NCBI RefSeq assembly: GCF_002742645.2
Contig: NZ_CP033875.1
Coordinates: 682,001-746,000, forward strand
Length of the DNA stretch: 64,000 nt
From: Caulobacter sp. FWC26
GTDB taxonomy: Bacteria > Pseudomonadota > Alphaproteobacteria > Caulobacterales > Caulobacteraceae
Direction: 5' to 3'
Made by a program: the position numbers and the translations under genes. Positions 17,512 through 25,114 of the stretch are shown piece after piece (positions within the stretch are counted from its first letter, which is position 1; each line of letters starts with the position of its first letter). Under the pieces are notes generated by a model that saw only the letters and a list, made by a program, of their open reading frames with translations, ran no database searches and was not told the DNA's origin.

Positions 17512-18366
17512 CTAACGGCGCGGCGGCCAGGCGTTCATCGACTGGCCGCCGATCGCCATCAATTCGCCGGTTCGGGCGAACAGGCGGATGTCACCATGGG
17601 CGAAGCCCGAACGGATGCCCTGGATTCGCGCGTCGCAGAGGATCCAGTCTGTTTCGACGCGCCGGATCACTCGCAAGGTGTTGTCCAGGCTCACCCCGCC
17701 CAGGCCGCCTCCCAGCGCCTTGCTGAGAGCATAGGGCGTGAAGTCGCCAAAGAGGGCCAGGACGCTGATGTCCATCGGCAGCGCCTGGCGCGCCCGCACC
17801 CAGAAGACGGTCCTGCCGCTGTCGGCCAGCTTTCCGGTCGGCTCGGTCTCCGCGAAAGCGCCGGGCGGGATGCGCATCTCCAGGGTCTCGAGCAGCGTGC
17901 CGGGTTCCTGGCCGTGGGGCCACAGCTTGGCCGTTTCGCAGGCCTCTGGCGGGGGAACATCGGGCGCCGCATCCCAAGCATGGTCGAGCGGCTCTTCGCG
18001 GACGCCCAGGGCCGCCGTGGCGAGGAAGATCTCGCGATCGCCCACACGGCCGACCACGCGCGCCTGAGAGACCGTTCGTCCAGGTCCTGGAACCTGGATG
18101 GTCAGCTCAAGTGTCTCCTCGGGGCGTACGGGGCTCAGAAACTGGATCGTCGACCAGACGACCGGGCGTTGGAGGTGATCCTCCAGAGCCGCCAGGGCTG
18201 AACCGAAAAGCACGCCGCCAAAGACGAAGACATTGCCAGGAGGGCCAACGCACAGGCGTCGGTCGGCGATCAGGGTCTGGCGCGACGAACCCGGCGTCGC
18301 CTCGAAGCGCATCAGGCGTGATGGCGAAGTGTTTTCGGGCGCCGTCGAGGCGTTCTGGTCGGTCAT
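17512..18366 (-). CDS. Acyl-CoA thioesterase-like protein (double hotdog)
   Basis: 284 residues resembling the thioesterase-like family with two hotdog folds: GGVLFGSALAALEDHLQRPVVWSTIQFLSPV in the first half and ALPMDISVLALFGDFTPYAL with GGVSLDNTLRVIRR in the second. Such proteins hydrolyse acyl-CoAs, often to relieve CoA trapping. The ATG at 18366 is preceded by a GAGG box; the upstream in-frame ATG at 18420 is not. It converges with the ligase gene (10 nt gap) and diverges from the Baeyer-Villiger monooxygenase across operator site 8. Confidence 0.8.
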   Translation of the reverse strand: MTDQNASTAPENTSPSRLMRFEATPGSSRQTLIADRRLCVGPPGNVFVFGGVLFGSALAALEDHLQRPVVWSTIQFLSPVRPEETLELTIQVPGPGRTVSQARVVGRVGDREIFLATAALGVREEPLDHAWDAAPDVPPPEACETAKLWPHGQEPGTLLETLEMRIPPGAFAETEPTGKLADSGRTVFWVRARQALPMDISVLALFGDFTPYALSKALGGGLGGVSLDNTLRVIRRVETDWILCDARIQGIRSGFAHGDIRLFARTGELMAIGGQSMNAWPPRR

Positions 18367-18471
18367 CTGCGTTTCCTCGCGGCGTCCGGGCCAAGGCCAG
18401 GGGACGCCAGGCTCAGCCATTCGACGGGCGGGCGGATTCGATCAAGGGCGCGCTAGCGTCGACTCCCAACA

Positions 18472-18485
18472 GACACATCCGTGAT
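18472..18485. promoter_or_regulatory. Operator-like palindrome, cluster motif site 8
   Basis: GACAC-ATCC-GTGAT, with a degenerate left arm. It sits in the divergent space between the thioesterase (start 18366) and the monooxygenase (start 18565). Confidence 0.45.
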
Positions 18486-18564
18486 GTTCGCGCGCCAAGG
18501 CGGCCGCGTCTGGCGAAGGGGAGGGTGTCGCCGCGACAAAGGGGCGTTCCTGAGGGAGATCGCC

Positions 18565-20235
18565 ATGACCGCGTCGCAACAACCGACCGCAAGCCAACAA
18601 CCGACCCGGATCGACGCGCTCGTTATCGGCGCGGGTTTTGGCGGCATGTACGCCGTTCACAAGCTGAGCGGCATGGGCCTGACCGTCCAGGGCTTCGAGG
18701 CGGGCGGCGACGTCGGCGGGGTCTGGTACTGGAACCGCTATCCGGGCGCGCGTTGCGACCTGATGAGCCTGGACTACTGCTATTCGTTCTCGCCCGAGAT
18801 CGAGCAGGAATGGACCTGGAGCGAGCAGTTCGCCGCGCAGAGCGAAATCCTGGCCTACGCCAACTTCGTCGCGGATCGTCTGGACCTGCGCCGACACTTT
18901 CTGTTCGAGACCTGGGTCACGGGCGCGGCCTATGACGAGGCGGCCAATGTCTGGCGCGTCACGGTTGATGATGGCCGGGTGTTCGAGGCGACCTATTGCG
19001 TGATGGCCTCGGGCCCGCTGTCGATCCCCAAGGGCGTTCCGTTCGAGGGCGCCGAGGACTTCGAGGGCGAGATCCTGCTGGCCGCCAAGTGGCCGCACAC
19101 GCCCGTCAGCTTCGAGGGCAAGCGTGTCGGTCTGGTCGGCACCGGCTCGACAGGCATCCAGATCGTGCCGGAAGTCGCCAAGACCGCCGGAGCCCTCACG
19201 GTCTTCCAGCGCACGCCGAGCTTCACCCTGCCAATGCGAAATGTGACGCTGGAGCCGGACTATGTCGCCGAGTTGAAGCGCAACTACGCTGGCATTCGTC
19301 AGGTGGCGCGCAACAGTCCGCTGGGCGGTGTGCGGCCTCAGTCGACCCGGCCGTTCTTCAGCGTCACGCCCGAGCAGCGTCGCGCCCTGATGGAGGACTC
19401 CTGGGCGCGGGGCGGTCTGGCGTTCCTGGGCACTTTCTCGGATCTTCTGGTCAATCCCGAGGCCAACGACCAGGTCGCCGAGTTCGTGCGCGGCAAGATC
19501 AGTGAGGTCGTCACCGACCCGGTCACGGCCGAGAAGCTCAAGCCGCGCGGCTATCCGATCTTCGCCCGCCGTCCGTGCCTGGACACGCACTACTACGAGA
19601 CCTTCAACCTGCCGCACGTCAAACTGCATGACTGCCTGGAAAGCCCGATCGTCAGGATCACCCCCGCAGGACTGCTGACGGAAGGCGGAGAGGTCGAGCT
19701 GGATGTGCTGATCTTCGCCACCGGCTATGATGGGCTCACGGGCGCGCTGCTCAACTTCGACGTGGTCGGCCGGGGCGGCCTGCAGCTACGGGACAAGTGG
19801 CGTGACGGGGCCAAGTCGCACCTGGGTCTGATGATCTCTTCATTCCCGAACCTGTTCCTGGTCTGTGGCCCCAACGGTCCGGCCGCTCTGGCCAACATCA
19901 TCACCTTGGACCAGCAGAACATCGACTGGATCGCCGACGCGATCACCCACATGCGCCAGGAAGGTCTTGCGACGATCGAGCCGACGGAAGCGGCTGAAGA
20001 GGCCTGGATGAACACCGTCTATGGCCTGGCGGAGCTCACGCTCGTCTCCAAGGCCAACACCTGGTATGTGGGGGGCAATATCAGCGGCAAGCCGCGCGGC
20101 TTGAGCATGTATACCGGCGGCTTCCAGCGCTACAGCGAAGCGTGCCGTCTCGCAGCCGAGAACGGCTACAAGGACTTCGTTTTCGCCCGGGCGCCTGCGT
20201 CTCAAGACGTGCGAGGTCTTGAGCGGGCGAGCTAA
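18565..20235 (+). CDS. Baeyer-Villiger-type flavin monooxygenase with altered fingerprint
   Basis: 556 residues. It has two Rossmann motifs, VIGAGFGGMYAVHKL for FAD near residue 20 and VGLVGTGSTGIQI for NADPH near residue 195, plus the class-typical GGVWYWNRYPGARCD. The BVMO fingerprint F-x-G-x3-H-x3-W-P reads FEGEILLAAKWP, so the invariant His is Leu172. The ATG at 18565 has a GAGGGAG box, and an N-terminal repeat (TASQQP twice) follows. BVMOs insert oxygen next to a ketone to make an ester or lactone. The neighbouring lactonase and ene-reductase make a cyclic ketone the likely substrate. The His loss could alter or reduce activity. Confidence 0.85.
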   Translation: MTASQQPTASQQPTRIDALVIGAGFGGMYAVHKLSGMGLTVQGFEAGGDVGGVWYWNRYPGARCDLMSLDYCYSFSPEIEQEWTWSEQFAAQSEILAYANFVADRLDLRRHFLFETWVTGAAYDEAANVWRVTVDDGRVFEATYCVMASGPLSIPKGVPFEGAEDFEGEILLAAKWPHTPVSFEGKRVGLVGTGSTGIQIVPEVAKTAGALTVFQRTPSFTLPMRNVTLEPDYVAELKRNYAGIRQVARNSPLGGVRPQSTRPFFSVTPEQRRALMEDSWARGGLAFLGTFSDLLVNPEANDQVAEFVRGKISEVVTDPVTAEKLKPRGYPIFARRPCLDTHYYETFNLPHVKLHDCLESPIVRITPAGLLTEGGEVELDVLIFATGYDGLTGALLNFDVVGRGGLQLRDKWRDGAKSHLGLMISSFPNLFLVCGPNGPAALANIITLDQQNIDWIADAITHMRQEGLATIEPTEAAEEAWMNTVYGLAELTLVSKANTWYVGGNISGKPRGLSMYTGGFQRYSEACRLAAENGYKDFVFARAPASQDVRGLERAS

Positions 20236-20295
20236 GGAAGGCGCGCGCGCGAAGCACTAAGGGCGGCGTCGCTCGGCGGCGCCGCCCCTGCTGTT

Positions 20296-21441
20296 TCAGC
20301 CGCCGCGCTTGAGGGTTTCGCGGGCGATGATGAGTTGCTGGATCTGGCTCGTGCCTTCGTAGATGCGGAAGATGCGGACATCACGAAACAGACGTTCGAT
20401 CCCGTAGTCTGCAACATAGCCCGCGCCGCCGAACAGCTGAACGGCTCGATCCGCGACCCGGCCAACCATCTCGGATGCGAAGAGCTTGGTGGCCGCCGCC
20501 TCGAGCGTGACATCCTGGCCGGCGTCGCGCTTGCGAGCGGTGTCCAGCACCAAAGCCTTGGCGGCGAGCGCCTCGGTCTTGCTGTCGGCGATCATCGCCT
20601 GGATCAGCTGGAAGTTAGCGATCGGCTGGCCAAACTGCTTGCGTTCGCGCGCATAGGCCACGCAGTCGGCGATTAGGCGCTCGGCAACGCCAACGCATAC
20701 CGCTGAGATATGAACGCGGCCGCGATCCAGCACGCGCATGGCCAATGTGAAGCCCTCGCCCTCGGCCCCCAAGCGGTTACCCACCGGCACGCGGACATCC
20801 TCGAAAACGACGTCATGAATGTGTGCGCCTTGTTGGCCCATCTTCTTTTCGGGCTTGCCGACACTGAGACCAGGCAGGCCCGCCGGAACCAGGAAGGCCG
20901 ACACGCCAGCGCCACCTTGGACGGCCGGATCGGTGCGCGCCATGACTGTGAACAAGTGAGCACGGCCGGCGTTCGTGATGTAGCGCTTCACGCCGTTAAG
21001 AACGTAGTGGTCGCCGTCAAGGACTGCTCGGGTTTGTACCGAGCCACTGTCGGATCCTGCTTCGGCCTCCGTCAGAGCGAAGGCTGTGATGGTTTCGCCC
21101 GAGGCGATGCTCGGTAGCCAACGCGCTTTCTGCTCTTCATCGCCGAACATCACCAGGCCTTGGCTGCCGATACCGACGTTGGTGCCGAATGCCGAACGGA
21201 AAGCGGGCGCGGCGTGGCACAGGGCCATGACGATCCGCGCTTCTTCTTCAAGGTTCAGGCCCAAGCCCCCATAGGTTTCCGGGATCGACAGGCCAAACAG
21301 GCCCAGCGCCTTCATTTCTTCAATCAGTTCGGGGGGTATGGCGTCGTCCTCAGAGGCCTTGCTCTCGGCCGGTCGCAAGCGCTCGGAGGCGAACCGCTCG
21401 ATCGTCTCGATCAATGCGCTGAGGGTTTCTGGTTCGATCAT
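20296..21441 (-). CDS. Acyl-CoA dehydrogenase
   Basis: 381 residues, standard homotetrameric-type acyl-CoA dehydrogenase: IPETYGGLGLNLEEE, AFALTEAEAGSDSGSVQT, RKQFGQPIANFQLIQ, VQLFGGAGYVADYGIERLFRD, and a catalytic Glu in RIYEGTSQIQ near the end. Unlike the pair at 9904-12232 it looks self-sufficient. Likely role: the first beta-oxidation step on a short or branched acyl-CoA. The ATG at 21441 has an AAGGA box. It follows a thiolase remnant by 21 nt and was probably the second gene of a thiolase-dehydrogenase operon. Confidence 0.9.
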   Translation of the reverse strand: MIEPETLSALIETIERFASERLRPAESKASEDDAIPPELIEEMKALGLFGLSIPETYGGLGLNLEEEARIVMALCHAAPAFRSAFGTNVGIGSQGLVMFGDEEQKARWLPSIASGETITAFALTEAEAGSDSGSVQTRAVLDGDHYVLNGVKRYITNAGRAHLFTVMARTDPAVQGGAGVSAFLVPAGLPGLSVGKPEKKMGQQGAHIHDVVFEDVRVPVGNRLGAEGEGFTLAMRVLDRGRVHISAVCVGVAERLIADCVAYARERKQFGQPIANFQLIQAMIADSKTEALAAKALVLDTARKRDAGQDVTLEAAATKLFASEMVGRVADRAVQLFGGAGYVADYGIERLFRDVRIFRIYEGTSQIQQLIIARETLKRGG

Positions 21442-21462
21442 TTGCGGGTCCTTGTCACTTTG

Positions 21463-21636
21463 CTAGAGGCGCTCGAAGGCTAGGGCCGCGCCCGGGCCGG
21501 CGCCGATGCAGAGGGTGGCGAGACCCCGGTTGCCGCCGCTCGCCTCCAGTTGACGCAGGGCGGTGAGCACTAGGCGCGCGCCGTAGCGGCCGATCGGGGT
21601 GCGGATCCCGTCACAGATATGGGCGGTGTCGTTCAT
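21463..21636 (-). pseudogene. Thiolase remnant with in-frame internal deletion
   Basis: A 57-codon ORF whose first about 20 residues (ICDGIRTPIGRYGARL) match a thiolase N-terminus and whose remainder (VLTALRQLEASGGNRGLATLCIG, then a short tail) matches a thiolase C-terminus. A normal acetyl-CoA acetyltransferase has about 390 residues, so some 330 residues, including the nucleophilic Cys, are missing at one junction inside the RYGARL stretch. Start and stop are intact. It cannot be an active thiolase, leaving the cluster without one in this window. Confidence 0.85.
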
Positions 21637-22243
21637 ACGTTGTCCCTTGGCTCATCCCACAAGCGCAGCGGTAGGAAGGGGCCGAACGAGCGTCAACAAT
21701 GCGGGGAGCGACGCTGCAAACCGCACGTATGGGATTTGCGAAAGCCGTGTTCAGAGGGCCGTCAGGCCAATTGCGCCCGGTGGAGGCGAGCCCATACGCG
21801 ACCGTTTCAGGCTGCCGCCTTCTCTTGCAGGTGAAGGTTGGGTCGCCGCATCAGATGTCGCCGGACGGAGAAGGTGCTGTACGCCGCGTCGTGGGCGCCA
21901 TTTGTTGCGCCTTCCGCTCTGTCCGACCTGGGTCGGGAACGGAAACGAACGCCAGAACAGGATAAGGCGAAGGTCTGGTTGTTGGGGCGGCGCCAGTTTC
22001 AGGACCCGACCCATACTCGCCCCCTCCGCGCCTTCGGCGCTCCTCCCCCATAGGGGGAAGAAGGGAGCGCACCTTCTGCCCCCTATGGGGGCGGACGACC
22101 ATGCATAGCATGGTCCGGTGGGGGCCTGCGGCCTGTCCGACTTCCACCCCTTCGCGGACCTTCACGGCGTCCGCCCCGGCGCCAGAATCTAGAGAGCGAG
22201 GGCCTACGCATAGCTCTCAGTTCCGACCGCCTCTGATGCGCGG
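21637..22243. other. Gene-free spacer with palindromic repeats
   Basis: About 600 bp without a supportable gene on either strand; the short open frames lack ribosome sites and recognisable content. It holds two copies of a CCCC(C)TATGGGGG-type palindrome (around 22044-22058 and 22079-22093) and a longer hairpin, GGCGCTCC near 22037 with its complement ending near 22070. A degenerate form of the cluster operator (CGCAC-GTAT-GGGAT, 21722-21735) lies 86 nt upstream of the thiolase remnant. The stretch looks like decayed or repeat-bearing spacer. Confidence 0.5.
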
Positions 22244-22990
22244 CTAGCCCTGCAGGCGCGCGGCGAGAGCCAGGATCGGCGGCGCGAAGCCGAGGCCGGC
22301 GATCAGGAGCTGGGTCAGGATGATCGCGCCCGTCCCCCAGGCGTAAGCGGGATGGACCTTGCCGCGCGTGGCCCGGTCATAGAGGACCGCGACCAGGACA
22401 TAGAGCAGCATGGTCCCGCTGACCGCCCAGCTGGCCCAGGGGCCAAGCAGGGGCATGGGCAGAAGTCGGCCTAGGGCTGGGCTCATGACCATGATCGTGC
22501 CGCACAGCATCAGCCGCTTGTGCCAGGCGGCGTCGCGGCGCAGGGCCACCGCAGCCAAGGTCAGCGCCGCGAAGGTCAGGACTCCGGCGACGTCCAGCAC
22601 GAGAAAGACGCCCGGCGGGAAGAAGGGGGGCACACGGTGCAGCACCAGAGCCATCACCGTCGTGTGGATTCCGACGGCCACCATGACCAACACCCAGCCC
22701 GCGCCGAACACCCCCAGGGTGCGGTGAAGGCCGAAGTTTCCCCGGGTCACCAGTGCGTTCTGCACGAGGTAGAGCGCGATCCAGAGGCTGAATACGGCCG
22801 CGTGGAGATGCACGTGCCAGGGCGCGCTGGCGAAGGCGGTCTGGGGGCGCGCGAAGCTGACCGAGAAGCCGACCACCACGGTCAGGGCGATGGCGATCGC
22901 CATGATCAGGAAGAAGCCGCGGTCGGACGTGGCACGGGTCGGTTCGCGGCCTCGCGCGATGGAAGTGGGATGGTCGGTCATCTTGTTCAA
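22244..22990 (-). CDS. Polytopic membrane protein of unknown function
   Basis: 248 residues with about seven hydrophobic helices (for example ALTVVVGFSVSF, AAVFSLWIALYLVQNALV, AGWVLVMVAVGI, VLTFAALTLAAVAL). Several histidines lie at helix ends: HVHLHAAVF, HRTLG, and HKRLM. Such paired histidines could bind haem or metal, but no family signature is certain. It diverges from the regulator at 23120, with a short inverted repeat between them, so that regulator may control it. Function unknown. Confidence 0.75.
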   Translation of the reverse strand: MNKMTDHPTSIARGREPTRATSDRGFFLIMAIAIALTVVVGFSVSFARPQTAFASAPWHVHLHAAVFSLWIALYLVQNALVTRGNFGLHRTLGVFGAGWVLVMVAVGIHTTVMALVLHRVPPFFPPGVFLVLDVAGVLTFAALTLAAVALRRDAAWHKRLMLCGTIMVMSPALGRLLPMPLLGPWASWAVSGTMLLYVLVAVLYDRATRGKVHPAYAWGTGAIILTQLLIAGLGFAPPILALAARLQG

Positions 22991-23080
22991 AGCCCCCGTT
23001 CTGGACGCCCGATGAGGAGGCGGTCACTTGCCGGTGAGAAAGGACCGGGACCTGTTGGAAAACTGATTTCTTCCTGATGA

Positions 23081-23098
23081 CCTTGGCGTATCAAGGTT
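23081..23098. promoter_or_regulatory. Inverted repeat between divergent genes
   Basis: ACCTTG-GCGTAT-CAAGGT, perfect 6-bp arms, 22 nt upstream of the ToxR/CadC-like regulator start. Possible operator for that regulator. Confidence 0.35.
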
Positions 23099-23119
23099 AC
23101 GCGGGCGGACCAGGGGCGC

Positions 23120-25114
23120 ATGACCCAAGCATTGGCGGATCAGGCTGAGATGGCTCTGGGCGTGGCGCGGCTGCGCCCGTCCTCATGCGAAGTCAGTGTC
23201 GACGGCCGCGATCACGTGCTCGAGCCTCAGGTCATGCGCGCCCTCCTGGTGCTGGCGCGAAGTCAGGGCAAGGTGGTGTCCCGCGCGGCGCTCGTCGACG
23301 CCGCCTGGGACGGTCGGGCCGTCAGCGAGGATGCGATCAACCGCGTCATCTCGCGCCTGCGCAAGCTGGCCGCAGAGACTGGCGCCTTCACCCTGACCAC
23401 CCAGCGCAAGGTCGGCTATCGCCTGACTGCAGTTGAGGTGGCTTCCGCCCCGGCGGCAGAGCCCGCGATCCCGAAGTCCGCGCCGCTGCGCTGGCGCTAC
23501 GCGTGGTCGGCGCTGCTTGCGGCGGTGGCGCTGTTGATCGCGGGCCTTGCCGTCTGGCGGCTGCTGCCGCCGCGTGCGCCAGAGATCGCTAGCCTGACAG
23601 TCGTCGCCCTGCGGCCCGCGAACCCGGAGCTGGCGCCGGAGGCCGCGCGGCTGACGGCCGATCTGACGACGACCTTGTCGCGGATGAAGGGGCTGCGTGT
23701 GGAGTCCGAGGGCGCGCAGGGAGAGTCCGGCGACAAGCCCGCCCTGCTGCTGGGCGGCGTCGTCTCTCCAGCCGAGCCCGGCCTGTCATCGCAGCCGGCC
23801 GTGGCGCTGACCCTCACCGATCGCCGTAGCGGCGCGCGGGTCTGGAGCGCGGCCTTCGATGCGCGGGGCGTGGTGGACCCCACCGTGCGGGAGCGGGCCC
23901 TGTCGGCGGTCGCCCGCTACGTCGCCATCTGGCTGGGCGATCGAGTGCAGGGCGTCCCCGCCGCGCGCGAGCCGGCCAATCCCGAGATCACACGCTTGGT
24001 GGCCGAGGCTCGGCAGACCCTGTCGGCTGCGCACAAGGCGCGCCACAATCGCGACTGGGCCACCTTCACCCGCCTGGAACGCGAGACGAGGGCGGTCCAG
24101 GCCAGGGTTCTGGCCATGGACCCCGACGCCGCGCCCGGTTTGATGCTGGGCTATCAGGTCGAGGCGGTTCCGGAGTTTCAGCGCCCCGATGAGACGGCGC
24201 AGGCCTATCAGGCGCGCCAGCAGCGCGCGGCGCGGTTCCTGGCGCAGGCGATCGCCGCAGATCCCGACGACACCGAGGCCCTGGCCGCCACCGCCCGTGA
24301 CTTCCGACGCGCCCTGCGCTGGGAGGAGGCCGACAAGTTGCTGGAACGCGCGGTGGCGATCGATCCTAACTCGCCGGACGCTAACACTTGGTACGCCTAC
24401 GGCCTGGCGCTTTCGGGGCGTTGCGAGGCGGCGCTGCGCCACGCCCGGATAGCGGCGGGTCTCTTGCCGGGAGACGACTGGCGGGCGATGGCTGTGCCGC
24501 GGATGCAGCACTGCGCCGGTCGGACCGCCGTCGCCGCAGCGGATTACCGGAAGCTTCTGGACCGTTCGCCGGGGAATGTCTTCGTGCTTCACGACCTCTA
24601 TCTCATGCGGCTGGGGGCGGCGGACGCGGCGGGCCTCCGCGCCGACGCCGACGAGGCGGTGCAGCGGCGCTGGCGCGGTCGGCCGCCGCCTGGGGTCGCC
24701 GCGCTGGCCGAGCGTATGCGACAGGCCGCGAACGCCTTGGACGGCCGGCCGGCCGCCTTCCTGGCGGTGCTGGCCCGCGAGGATCGCGAGATCGGCGGAC
24801 CCGAGGCCTTCGCGGGGGCGGGCGAGGTGAAGTTCGGCAGCACCTGGGGCGATCAGGCTTTCACCCTGGCGTTCGAATACGCCGCCGCCGGTCGCGCCGA
24901 CCGCGCCCTGATCCTGCTCCGCCAAGCGGTCAACGCCGGCTCGCTCTATCTGCCGTGGGCCTTGCCCTACGGCGTCCACGAATTTCCGCCTGCCGTTCGC
25001 GAGGACCCCGCCTACGCCGCCATCTGGCGCTCGTCGCCCGGTCTCGCCGCTCTGATCGAGCGCCGCCGCGCTGCGCGGACCGATCGGTTCGGAGGGGCCG
25101 CGCAACGCCCTTAA
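23120..25114 (+). CDS. ToxR/CadC-like membrane-anchored winged-helix regulator with TPR-like C-terminus
   Basis: 664 residues. Residues about 10-105 form an OmpR-type winged helix (VDGRDHVLEPQVMRALLVLARSQGKVVSR; EDAINRVISRLRKLAAE; TLTTQRKVGYRLTAV). A single membrane helix follows near residues 128-150 (LLAAVALLIAGLAVWRLL). The rest is helical, with TPR-like repeats (DPNSPDANTWYAYGLALSGRCEAALRHARIA). This layout means direct transcription control from the membrane with a periplasmic sensing part. Its stop overlaps the dctD stop by 3 nt in convergent orientation. Target genes are unknown; the divergent membrane protein is the obvious candidate. Confidence 0.82.
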   Translation: MTQALADQAEMALGVARLRPSSCEVSVDGRDHVLEPQVMRALLVLARSQGKVVSRAALVDAAWDGRAVSEDAINRVISRLRKLAAETGAFTLTTQRKVGYRLTAVEVASAPAAEPAIPKSAPLRWRYAWSALLAAVALLIAGLAVWRLLPPRAPEIASLTVVALRPANPELAPEAARLTADLTTTLSRMKGLRVESEGAQGESGDKPALLLGGVVSPAEPGLSSQPAVALTLTDRRSGARVWSAAFDARGVVDPTVRERALSAVARYVAIWLGDRVQGVPAAREPANPEITRLVAEARQTLSAAHKARHNRDWATFTRLERETRAVQARVLAMDPDAAPGLMLGYQVEAVPEFQRPDETAQAYQARQQRAARFLAQAIAADPDDTEALAATARDFRRALRWEEADKLLERAVAIDPNSPDANTWYAYGLALSGRCEAALRHARIAAGLLPGDDWRAMAVPRMQHCAGRTAVAAADYRKLLDRSPGNVFVLHDLYLMRLGAADAAGLRADADEAVQRRWRGRPPPGVAALAERMRQAANALDGRPAAFLAVLAREDREIGGPEAFAGAGEVKFGSTWGDQAFTLAFEYAAAGRADRALILLRQAVNAGSLYLPWALPYGVHEFPPAVREDPAYAAIWRSSPGLAALIERRRAARTDRFGGAAQRP

